A stretch of DNA of 64,000 nucleotides from Vanrija pseudolonga (taxonomy: Eukaryota; Basidiomycota; Tremellomycetes; Trichosporonales; Trichosporonaceae): positions 1,736,001-1,800,000 of the forward strand of contig NC_085855.1 in assembly GCF_020906515.1 (NCBI RefSeq). The letters run 5' to 3'. Below the pieces are notes generated by a model. That model ran no database searches, was not told the DNA's origin, and was given only the letters and a program-made list of their open reading frames with translations. Numbering within the stretch: the first letter of the stretch is position 1; each line of letters begins with the position of its first letter. This document shows positions 46,902 through 56,158 of the stretch, one piece after another. Position numbers and translations under genes: made by a program.

Positions 46902-48015
46902 ATGGGCTTTTTCAAGAAGAAGTCGGGCCTCACTATCCCCCCTGTTGCGCCTACCGAGGGCCAGCAGCAGCGCGCGGTCGCACACGACCCGTACGCTGCG
47001 CGCGCCGCCCCCGCCCGCCGTGACCCGTACGCTTCGGCCGGCGGCGACCCCTATGCCACCGGGGGCGACCCGTACGGCGCTGCACCCGGCCCCCGTGCCG
47101 CCGCTGGCGCTGGCGCTGATGACGAGGACGCGAGCCGCAATGCCCTGTTTGCCGGGTACAACCCCGGCGCGACGCAGGTGCAGGCCCAGCGCAAGTGGGG
47201 CTACGAGGGTCGCGAGACCGAGGAGGACTTCAACGAGGACGAGGAGATTGAGGGGATCAAGCAGGAGATAAGGCAGACCAAGCAGGACTCGCTGGCGAGC
47301 ACTCGGTAGGTGGAAGTTGGGCAAGGGAAGCGCTGACGCCCAAGCAACACGCTGCGCCTCGCCCGTGAGGCGGAGGAGAATGCCCGTGGCACAATTGGCC
47401 GCCTCGCTGACCAGTCTGAGCGCCTCGCCAACTCGGAGCGTTACCTCGACATTGCAAAGGCCAACTCGCAGCGCGCAGAGGACCAGGCCGCGCACCTCAA
47501 GCAGCTCAACAGGAGTATCTTTGTGCCCGTGGTCACGTGGAACAAGGTGGGTGGTGGCGCTGATCGATTGACGGGTACAGAGCGCATTGCTGACTCCGCC
47601 TCAGGACCAGAAGCGTGCCCAGCAGGAGCAGAAGATCCTCGACCGCCACAACATGGAGCGCGACGACCGTGCCAAGGCGCTCCTCGACGTGCAGGACACG
47701 CGCCGCCGTCTCAACGCCGCCGCCAACGAGGGCTACAGCTCGCGCACGCCCGTTGCCGGTGCGCAGAAGGCGCGCCGCGATGCCCGCCAGCGCTACCAGT
47801 TTGATGCTACGGCATCCGACGACGAGCTCGAGAATGAGCTCGACGAGAACCTCGACGAGACGCACGAGATTGCCAAGCGTCTCAAGAACCTCGCCACGGC
47901 CATGGGCACCGAGGTTGAGAAGCAGAACGGCCGTATCGGCCAGATTACAGACAAGACGGACAACCTCGAGTACAAGGTCAAGCTCAACACTACCCGTCTT
48001 GCCGCCATCAAGTAG
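46902..48015 (+). CDS. SEC9: t-SNARE Sec9 (SNAP-25 family, Qbc)
   Basis: Exons 46902-47305, 47345-47546 and 47605-48015; 338 residues. After a short MGFFKKKSG start come four DPY repeats (DPYAARAAP, DPYASAGG, DPYATGG, DPYGAAP). The first SNARE helix (LAREAEENARGTIGRLADQ) and the second (LKNLATAMGTEVEKQNGRI) follow, with zero-layer Gln in LADQSERL and EKQNGRI. There is no membrane anchor and no cysteine cluster, as in yeast Sec9. In yeast it pairs with Sso1/2 and Snc1/2 to fuse secretory vesicles at the plasma membrane. It is shorter than S. cerevisiae Sec9 in the N-terminal extension. The exon 1-2 acceptor ends in AAG rather than CAG. Confidence 0.92.
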
Positions 48016-48627
48016 GCATGCAGCATGTTGTGCGCTGTTCCGTAGACTTTTTTTTATTAATCGTGTATACAAGTGATATGTGATGTTTGTTTCCCCTTGT
48101 CGGGTGCGTGTGGGTGTGGGTGAATTGTGATGTGCCGTGGCTTGGCCGCCCAGGAACGAGCCGCCCGCCAGTCAGCCAGGGAAGGGAAGGCAAGGGAAGC
48201 GCAGAGTGACGAGTGACGACGTCGCGTCGTGCATTATTGCAAGCAGCAGCAGCGGCGGCGGCTGTGTCATCACTCACTCTGCTCACTTTTGTCACTCTCC
48301 ATTCCTCGACCACCTCGTGCTGTCTGGTGCAGCATGTGTTACTAGCGTGCCCACCGCGTATCACCACTTTTGGCTTACACTGCCCCTCCTCCACGGCCCC
48401 CTCGCCATCATCGCCGCCGCCGTCGCCGTCGCCGTCGTCACCCCCCCCGGCTATCCCGCGTTCATCGCCGCCGGCCCACTTGGCCCGTCGACCATTGTCT
48501 GGTGCATCGCCTTGACGCACACACACTCTCGCCTTCTCTACTTCGTCGCTTACAAAAAACAACTCGCCTTCCTCCATCCTGCTACTGCATCGCACTCTCT
48601 TGCCACTGCACTCTACATCCCCCGGCC
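48016..48627. other. Spacer between SEC9 and the arrestin-like gene
   Basis: A TTTTTTTATTAAT stretch at about 48049-48062 follows the SEC9 stop and may serve 3'-end formation. The second half is a C/T-rich leader for the next gene. No other gene was seen. Confidence 0.45.
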
Positions 48628-50906
48628 ATGTCGTCCTCGGCACCACCTAACGGCAGAAGCGGCCATGCCCCAGCACTAGCCGCGGCCTCCTCCCCCTCGG
48701 CATCAGCAGCGGCGGCTACCACCACCTCCTCCGCCGCCGCCGCTGCTGCTGCCGCTCCGCCCCCGACATACGCACCGACCCAGCCCCAGATCCTCGTCGT
48801 GCCCCTCCCCGACGCCTCGAGCTTCTTCTGGGGCCGCACGATCCAGGGCGAGGTCTTCATCAAGGGGCTCGGCGAGCGCCGCACGCGGACTGTCCAGTCT
48901 TTGTAAGTCGCTGCCTGGCCTAAGGCGTTGCTCACGCTGACGCACCCAGGTCCGTGTCCGCGCGCTTGACGGACCGGCTGCCCGGCCACCCGGTCGACGA
49001 CTTGCTCGACATTGCCCCGCAGACGCTGTACCCCGTTGCCGAGCCGCAGGCGAGCACATCAGCATCGACAGAAACGGCCTTCCCCACCTCGCTGCGCTTC
49101 GCACTCCCGCTCCCGCCCGCACTCGCGGACGGCTCGCCCCTCCCGGCCACGCTGAACCTCGGCGCTGGGGGAGAAGTGCGCTGGGAGGTGCAGGTGCGCC
49201 TCGCGCTGCTCTCCGGCGAGGTGATCACCGAGCGCGTCACGGTCGAGGGCACCCCACCAGACGTGTGCACCGACCAGACAGAAGAAGAGCCGCTCGAGGC
49301 CGAGTCGGTGCTCGAGCGCGACGGAGTGCGCGTGCGCCTCGTGCTTGCGTGCTCGCGCCCGCGTCTCGGCGCGCCGGTGCGCGTCGGTGTCGAGGTCAGG
49401 CCGAAGGGAAGGAGCGAGAAGCGCACGGGCGTCGCTGGGCTCGCGGCCCAGCCTAGTGCCGCCGAGACACTCCGCCCGCTTAGGCGGATGCGGCTGGAGC
49501 TGATCCGCTCGGTGGATATCATTCCTGGCCCAGAGGACTCGGCTGCGGGTACGACCCACTCGCCGTCGAAAACGCACATCCACACCACGGTCCTGCATGC
49601 TTCGGGAAAGTCACTACGGTATCCCGGTGCGACGGCACCTCCGCTCCGGCTCCTGTTTACGCTGCCTACGGCGCAGCTCCACCCTGGGGCGATTGCGACG
49701 GGCGGCGAGACGACGGCGCGCACGCCATACCACTCTGTCCGGTTCAAGGTCCGCGCGACGCTCGGGTTCGGCGTGCACGAGCAGCAGCCTGGCCCTTCGC
49801 GGGCGCAGGACGAGCGGGGCGACTGGGCGGTCGAGCAGGAGATTACGATTCGGCCACCAACGTGGCAAGAGCCCCGTGCTGTTGTCATTGAACGCGGGCT
49901 GCAGCCCGAACTTGGCACCGGCGACGCGGCGCAGCTCGAGCTCGTCGACGAGGACGAGCGCGAGGCGTACCGCCGTAAAGGCCGCGATGTGGTCGGCGAG
50001 GGCGGCACGACGCGCGTCGACGGAGGACCGAGCGCCAGCGGCGCCGTGGACGAGCCGCCGTCGTTTGGCGAGGCTACCGAGGCGCCGGGACCGTCCGGCA
50101 CGCAGTCGCATGCCGGCGACGACGACAACGCGCTCCCGAGCTTTACAGAGAGTGAGGCGCAGATGCGCTCTGGTGCTGTGCCACTGCTCAATCAAGCCGT
50201 GCCGAGTGAGCGACTGGTACCGGTCAGCTTTACGCCCGATGACGGAATCGCCGACGTGCGAGCCGCGCAGCGGCGCTCGTCGTTCTCTGGCGAGCTGGGC
50301 ACTTGGATCGAGGTGGGTGAAGCAGTGTAGAGCGCAGCTGACCCGTTCCAGTACGACGGCTACGAGACGTTCTCTGTCCCACCACCGCCGCCCGCCGCGT
50401 CCTACGGGCTGGTAGGCAGCATGGACCCGCCTAGAGAAGGCGACGACGAGGCGCACGTGGTGGGCGACATGGCTGCGCGCCTCGGCATCGAGGCGGGCCA
50501 TGCGCCGGCGCACCCCGCCGAGCTGCTCGAGCAGCTTGGACTCAACACGCGAGTGGTCGACATGCAGGACGACATGCCGCCAGGCATCGACGAGCCTAGC
50601 CTGCCCGCGCTGCCAGGCTTTGGCGGCCCAACGCCCCCTGTGCGTGCCTTTGCTGCCGCGCCGTTCGTCGCGCCCGCGTTCCGCTCGCCGTTTGCCAACG
50701 TGCGCGATAACGACTCGGAGGCGGAGGGTGACCATCCCCCGAGCTTTGCAGCATCCGAGGCGGCCGAGGCAGCCGGCGGCGTCGCCCACTCGCGCGTGGT
50801 TTCGAGATCAGGCAGCCTCGCCGTGCCGTCTGACGCGCCCCCACCGGGATATTTTGGTGGTGTGGCTGCTGGCTCTCCGCACGGCGGGCCACCCGCGTAC
50901 AGCTAG
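48628..50906 (+). CDS. Arrestin-like protein with PY motifs
   Basis: Exons 48628-48902, 48950-50312 and 50352-50906; 730 residues. After an Ala/Ser-rich start, ILVVPLPDASSFFWGRTIQGEVFIKGL looks like the first strands of an arrestin N-domain. LPLPPALADGSPLPATL, EVRWEVQVRLAL and PLRRMRLELIRSVDI continue the fold. PPTY lies near residue 45 and PPAY ends the protein, both PY motifs of the kind bound by Rsp5-type ubiquitin ligases; PPSF appears twice in between. Alpha-arrestins recruit these ligases to membrane transporters for endocytosis. The fold call is from pattern, not an alignment. Confidence 0.72.
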
Positions 50907-51279
50907 TGATTTGTAGAGTATGTGTCTATAGCTTGACTGTATGCTAGAGAGTTGGGCGTGCGTCGTCATGGTGCGGCTGCCGGCTGCTCGCTGGGTCGAG
51001 TCGAGGCATTCGCGGGTGGAGGTTATCAATCCCGAGTGGAGGTATGCAAGTAGTTGCCGGCCGCCGTTGGGCGCCATGACGAGTCGCGCGCGCTCGGCTC
51101 TTGCCGCGTCGTCGTCGTCGCCCTCGTCGATCGATCACAACCGATCAGCAACCGATCACAACCTTGCAGTCGCTCAACTCATCCACTCGCCTTACCATCG
51201 ACACGAGCACCCCAGCGTACAGCAGGCCACGTCGTCGCCGAGCTCGCCTACCCCCACTCCCCCTCCACCGCGCTCCACC
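50907..51279. other. Spacer upstream of the first F-box-like gene
   Basis: 373 bp with ACAACCGATCAGCAACCGATCACAACC-like repeated CGATCA strings at 51130-51165 and a C-rich leader. The reading frame stays open through it from 50941 but the translation looks non-coding. Confidence 0.4.
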
Positions 51280-52572
51280 ATGGCCGAAGCCGCCCCAGGG
51301 CCCGACGACCCGCCCGTGCCGGCTGCGCTGCTCGACTCGACGGCGTACCCGCACATCCTGGACCACATCCTGACCCACACAGACTGGGATACGCTCCTGT
51401 GCTTCCGGCGCACGTCGCGCTCCCTCCGTGCCCGGGTAGACAATGTCCTCTCCCACTTGGTCATCACATCAGAGGACGACGCCGCGCTCGTACTCTCCTC
51501 GTCGTCGGGGTGGCGTGCCGAGCGCCTGCTGCTCCCCTTCCCGCAGGGCCTGGGGAGCTATGTCGGCCCGGTGAACATCGCCCCCTGGTCCCTCGAGAAC
51601 GAGAACGAGGACGACGGCCCCGAGCCCGCCGGCCGCAGGCGGCGCAGCAGCGCATCGCGCACCATCCAGCTGCCCCGCCTGCTGCCGAGCTCCAACGTCC
51701 CCCCCGGGCTCGTAAGCCTAGGCGCCAGCGCCGACTTCTTCGAGCCCCGCAGACCCGAGCACACAGTAGCGCAGGCAGGCGAGGTGTCCCGCCTCCGCCT
51801 GCTGCTGGCGCCCGCGTCCGTCGTCGACCTCCACGGGCCGGTCAACGACCCGCTCCTGTCCGCCTTCAACCCGCTCGCGAGCGTGCCCATATCGGCGCGC
51901 ACGGTGCGCCTCTTCCCCTCCCCGAGCGGGCAGCACGGCTCCGTGTCGCTGTGCCACGCGCGCAGCGTCGTGCTCTTCGGCGGCGCGGTGCTCGCGCGCA
52001 ACATCTTCCTCAGCGGCGCGCAGCGCGCGCGCGCGGCAGGCACGTACCTCCCGCCGACGGTGCTCGACCTCGCGCCGGCCACGCGGCGGCTGGTGCTCAA
52101 CTTCCCCTTCTATCGGGGGTACGACCACATCCACCGCGGCGTGAAGCTGCAGCTGTCGGCGGTCGAGCACGTCACGCTCATCTTCTCTGAGGCTGCGAGC
52201 GACGGAGAGGACGGGGACGACGAGAACGCCGCCGCGCCCCATGTGCCCCCGATGCGCTGGGTCGTGCTCGTGCTGCTTATAGTGCAGGTGCTAGAGGGGG
52301 CGAGCGCGACGGTCGTCAACATGCGCCCGCTCGCGCACGCGTGGCCAGACTCGGACCGCTTCGCCCCTGCGCCTGGCGAGATTGAGGCGGCATTACGCGC
52401 CGCAGTGGCCAGTTATCTCCGCCCGCAGGCCGCACGCGGGCTCGACGTTGCCGCCGCGCTGGGGCGCCTAGAGATCCTCAGCATGGAGGAGTACGCTGCG
52501 CGGACTGACCGCGCGCAGCTCGCGCTCGAGACGGAGGGACAGGGAGAGGTCGGGACGGTTTGGTGGCGCTGA
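51280..52572 (+). CDS. F-box-like protein (1)
   Basis: Single exon, 430 residues from MAEAAPGPDD. YPHILDHILTHTDWDTLLCF, then RRTSRSLRARVDNVLSHLVI, fits an F-box-like helix pair. No leucine-rich repeats or Kelch motifs are seen in the remainder, which resembles the many lineage-specific F-box-like proteins of Trichosporonales. Role in SCF ubiquitin ligase is inference. A 36-bp piece of its 3' coding end recurs at 54291-54326. Confidence 0.6.
   Translation: MAEAAPGPDDPPVPAALLDSTAYPHILDHILTHTDWDTLLCFRRTSRSLRARVDNVLSHLVITSEDDAALVLSSSSGWRAERLLLPFPQGLGSYVGPVNIAPWSLENENEDDGPEPAGRRRRSSASRTIQLPRLLPSSNVPPGLVSLGASADFFEPRRPEHTVAQAGEVSRLRLLLAPASVVDLHGPVNDPLLSAFNPLASVPISARTVRLFPSPSGQHGSVSLCHARSVVLFGGAVLARNIFLSGAQRARAAGTYLPPTVLDLAPATRRLVLNFPFYRGYDHIHRGVKLQLSAVEHVTLIFSEAASDGEDGDDENAAAPHVPPMRWVVLVLLIVQVLEGASATVVNMRPLAHAWPDSDRFAPAPGEIEAALRAAVASYLRPQAARGLDVAAALGRLEILSMEEYAARTDRAQLALETEGQGEVGTVWWR
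52521..52556 (+). repeat. Duplicated 36-bp fragment, source copy in F-box gene 1
   Basis: The last coding part of F-box gene 1 is identical over 36 bp to 54291-54326 in the spacer between genes 2 and 3. Confidence 0.85.
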
Positions 52573-53076
52573 GCTCGTTGTAGCATACATGTAGGCATAT
52601 ACATTGCACTCACTTCTGACGCGTACGGGCAGCCAGGAGACATGAGCCGAGCCCAGCTCTGGATGTTGACTGACTCGGCCCATCCATCACCACCTGAGCG
52701 CCCTGCCACGCCGCCACTCAACCAAGTCCTCGCACCACGTCTCCCACGGCCGCCGCCAGTCTCGGCGACACACACACAGTGATGGTGTACACACTTGCGT
52801 CTCTCAACTTTGCACTGACACGTCGCTCCCTTGCTGTCGTCAAGTGTCGCCGCCAGCCGACCAGCTGCTGTCGAGCGTCTGACTACCGCTTGTCTCCAAT
52901 CCCACCGCCACCCTCTTGACTCACACCACGCCAGCAAGATACGAGTCACCGCCCCGCCCAAGTCACAAGCCACCAGCGTGCGCAAGTCACCAGCGTTAGC
53001 ACGCGAGTCACCCCCAGGAGCCCTCTCATCGAGCGACACTCGCAACACCTTCTCGCCAGCATCCGTCACCTGCACA
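52573..53076. other. Spacer between F-box genes 1 and 2
   Basis: It includes 52731-52777, identical over 47 bp to 54359-54405 in the next spacer, and 52705-52720, identical to 54333-54348. The following leader, including a CTGTCGTCAA string, also recurs near 54458. It is probably the promoter unit shared by genes 2 and 3. Confidence 0.7.
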
Positions 53077-54195
53077 ATGACAACACCTCAACCAGACGGG
53101 TACCCGCCGCGGAAGCGCCGTCGTCTTTCGGCCCGGCCCTCTAGCAGTCACCATGACGTTGCAAGCCTGTTACCCAACAGTCAAGGATCACAAGCAGGGC
53201 CTCAAGCCGTCCCCCCGCCTCCCCTTCAGCTCGACTGCTCCACGCCCTCGCCAATCAGCTACCAATACCATGCCAACATTATGGACACGATTGTCACATT
53301 CGCAGCGCCTCAAACACTGTTGGCGCTTCGCGCCACCTGCCACGACCTTCGCATCTCCGTGGAGAGGTCACTCTTCGGCATGGTAGTCGAGGGGCATGCG
53401 GTTGCGTGCTGCGGTGGCTGGCGTGGCAGCTTCTACGGCGTTAGTTCGCGTACCTTGTCGCTCCTCTACAGCATGTCAAAGGCGGCATCATTGCTTGGAC
53501 CTGTCGCTGTCCTGCCTACAACTACCAGCACGCTGTCAAAGGTGACGATTACAGTCAACGGGGAGCACCTCTCCAACCTCCTCATCCCCTTCAGGTTTCG
53601 CATCCTCGAGGTTGTCGTTTTGAAGGCGCCACCACACCAACAGACCCCCGTCTACATCCCGAAGGTCACCGAGGTCGACGTTATCCACTGGCCGGTCGAC
53701 TGGACAGGTGTCAACCTCAAAGCCGGTCCCCACATTTGGCCATTGACGCGCCCGATCTTGCGTGGCGGAACAGATGCCGACTACGTTGCCTATATCCGAA
53801 GATTCCGAAACAACCGCCCTACGCTTTCTCAGATCACCATGATTCTCCAAGGGCCGGCTGTGGACGGTACGCCCGAGCAGTTGAATTCGATTGTTAATCG
53901 TACCTTTTACCCGCTCATATATCAATCCGTGCGCTTCTCCAGGCTGGTTGTAGTTGGACTGGACAGCATGTTCCACACCGCAGGTCGAGAAACCATCCTT
54001 TGGCTTAAACACATGATCTGGCACAACCTGTTTCGAGCCCTGCGACGCATGGGTGAGATGCCTCGCCGCGTCACAATCCACTTCATTTCAAAGGCCGAGT
54101 GGTACGCCCGCTTGATGCCCATCAATCCGCGCCCCGAACCGCGTCCTCCTCCTGCGCTAGAGACGTTGATGGGCAGGCTCTCGCTCGTCGATTAG
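53077..54195 (+). CDS. F-box-like protein (2), tandem paralogue of gene 3
   Basis: Single exon, 372 residues from MTTPQPDGYPP; an earlier in-frame Met at 52831 lies in the leader. LDCSTPSPISYQYHANIMDT, then IVTFAAPQTLLALRATCHDL, is the F-box-like start. The C-terminus, NPRPEPRPPPALETLMGRL, is shared with gene 3. The two copies are similar at both ends and diverged in the middle. Function unknown. Confidence 0.65.
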   Translation: MTTPQPDGYPPRKRRRLSARPSSSHHDVASLLPNSQGSQAGPQAVPPPPLQLDCSTPSPISYQYHANIMDTIVTFAAPQTLLALRATCHDLRISVERSLFGMVVEGHAVACCGGWRGSFYGVSSRTLSLLYSMSKAASLLGPVAVLPTTTSTLSKVTITVNGEHLSNLLIPFRFRILEVVVLKAPPHQQTPVYIPKVTEVDVIHWPVDWTGVNLKAGPHIWPLTRPILRGGTDADYVAYIRRFRNNRPTLSQITMILQGPAVDGTPEQLNSIVNRTFYPLIYQSVRFSRLVVVGLDSMFHTAGRETILWLKHMIWHNLFRALRRMGEMPRRVTIHFISKAEWYARLMPINPRPEPRPPPALETLMGRLSLVD

Positions 54196-54691
54196 TAGCT
54201 CGACTCGTAGACCACCAGTGACCTTCAATTGGGTGAGTAAAGTAGGCAGCTGTAGATACTTGGACATTCATGCAGAATCTGCGCACCGCTCGCGCTCGAG
54301 ACGGAGGGACAGGGAGAGGTCGGGACCGCCCCGCCACGCCGCCACTCATCCCAACGCTCGCACCACGTCTCCCACGGCCGCCGCCAGTCTCGGCGACACA
54401 CACACTGACGCACTGCACACTCATGTCTGACAACTCTTGCATTGACACGTTGCTCACTTGCTGTCGTCAATTGTCAAGCGCGCATCGACAGCGTCGTCCC
54501 ATCGTCAGCAGCTGGCCGTCCCCTGCTTCACCACCTCGCCGTCGACCGGCACGCCTCGCCTCTCACGCCGGCAGGATACGAGTGGCCAGTGCTGGCTCGA
54601 GTCACACCCCACCCCTGTTGCCCAAGGGACACTCGCTCCACGCTCTCGCGGATACCCCACGCCCCCGGGCCCGGTACTCGCCGCCGATACA
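54196..54691. other. Spacer between F-box genes 2 and 3: duplication remnant
   Basis: The first part (54197-54281) is similar to 55919-56008 after gene 3. Then 54291-54326 copies the coding end of F-box gene 1, joined directly to 54333-54405, which copies the gene 1-2 spacer. The region thus looks like a shortened duplicate of the gene 1 end plus promoter. Confidence 0.75.
54291..54405 (+). repeat. Chimeric duplicate of gene 1 end and gene 1-2 spacer
   Basis: Three blocks identical to 52521-52556, 52705-52720 and 52731-52777 occur in the same order, with the sequence between the first two reduced from 148 to 6 bp. Confidence 0.85.
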
Positions 54692-55918
54692 ATGCGAGCA
54701 TCTCGGCCACTCAAGACCGCCCTCGAGCAGCGCCATGCTTCGACTCCGTACGCAAGGACGAACCATAAAGCCGCGCGCGTGTCACTCGGCCGCCCGAGCC
54801 CCACCTCAACGCTTCTAGTCCAGCCTCTCGCGACAGCCGCCCAGCTTCAACCGCCGGCGGCAGGGCCTCAACTGGAGCCGGAGACATCATCAACGCTTGT
54901 ACTCCAGACTCCGCCTACCGCTGAGCTCGACTGCTCCACCCCCTCGCCGATCAGTTACGCGTTCCACGCCAATATTATGGACACAATCGTCACTTATGCC
55001 GCTCCGCAAACGCTACTGGCGCTGCGTGCCACCTGTCATGACCTTCGGATCTCGGTGGAGCGATCCTTGTATGGCATGACGGTCGAAAATTGCGACGTCG
55101 AGTGTAAGGGCGGCTGGCGCGGCAGCTTCGACCGTGTCAAACCTCGTGCCGTGGCGTTGCTGTACAGCTTGGCACGGTGTCTTCGCCTTATTGGCCCTGC
55201 TGGTGTCCAGCTTGATGATACCGCTGGGTCTCTCGACGCCGCTGCCCAGCCCGCCCGCAACACACCACTGCTCATGGTTCCAACGGAACCAGCCGCTCTT
55301 CAAATCGACTCACTTGTCGGTATCCAATTTGAGCAACTCGACGTCATACTTCCGGCGAGGTGGTTTGTTCAAGACTTCGTCATTATAAACATCTCCAACG
55401 TCACGGATGTAGTTATTCTTCACTGGCCGCTGTACTCTCCCAGTTCCAACATAAGGGCGCCCGAACCAGTCATATGGCCCGCCGGTCGTCCTACTAGGTC
55501 GGATGACGCCGATACCGCCGCTTATGTTCGAGCTGTTCGAAACGATTGTCCAATTCTACGCCTGCTCATAGTTCACTTCAAGGGCCGTATCGAAGGCCTC
55601 GCCCATTCAGAGATCAAGCAGTTCGTTGCTGAAACCTTGCAAGAACCGCTCACGTGCTCTGTGAAGTTTTCGAAGTTAGTCATCGTCGGGCTGGACGAGG
55701 TATTCAACACCACAGTCCCCGTTCAGCCTCTTGAGGAAGCGATTGCGCAGGCGATGTCCAGCGCGCGGCAAGAGATGGGTGACGATCACTCCGTTTCAAT
55801 TCATGTCTGCTCGAGTGTCCAATGGAAGGAGAGATTAGTAGATATTGAGCCACGCCCCGAACCACGTCCCCCACCCACACTCGAGACGTTGATGAGCAGG
55901 CTTTCGCTTGACGATTAG
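54692..55918 (+). CDS. F-box-like protein (3), tandem paralogue of gene 2
   Basis: Single exon, 408 residues from MRASRPLKTALEQ; the frame is open from 54458. LDCSTPSPISYAFHANIMDT, then IVTYAAPQTLLALRATCHDL, is nearly identical to gene 2, and PRPEPRPPPTLETLMSRLSL ends it. The centre (about residues 200-350) differs, with an insert rich in Ala/Pro/Thr, so either a faster-evolving target region or an older duplication. Function unknown. Confidence 0.65.
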   Translation: MRASRPLKTALEQRHASTPYARTNHKAARVSLGRPSPTSTLLVQPLATAAQLQPPAAGPQLEPETSSTLVLQTPPTAELDCSTPSPISYAFHANIMDTIVTYAAPQTLLALRATCHDLRISVERSLYGMTVENCDVECKGGWRGSFDRVKPRAVALLYSLARCLRLIGPAGVQLDDTAGSLDAAAQPARNTPLLMVPTEPAALQIDSLVGIQFEQLDVILPARWFVQDFVIINISNVTDVVILHWPLYSPSSNIRAPEPVIWPAGRPTRSDDADTAAYVRAVRNDCPILRLLIVHFKGRIEGLAHSEIKQFVAETLQEPLTCSVKFSKLVIVGLDEVFNTTVPVQPLEEAIAQAMSSARQEMGDDHSVSIHVCSSVQWKERLVDIEPRPEPRPPPTLETLMSRLSLDD

Positions 55919-56158
55919 TACTTCGACTCGTAGACGCGCCAGTGACATTCAATTGGGCGAGTAAAGTAGGCAGCTGTGGATATGGACTTAAACATTCATG
56001 CAGAATATGTACTTAGACGTGAGCGTCCCCCAGTGCAGAAGGCAGAAGTCGAGAGCCGTGGCCTGCCAGCGACTGGCATGTCGTAGATCATCACGTTGGT
56101 TCATAGACACAATTTCCAAGCTATAGTACAACGCGTGTCATCTTTGTCAATCTCCCAC

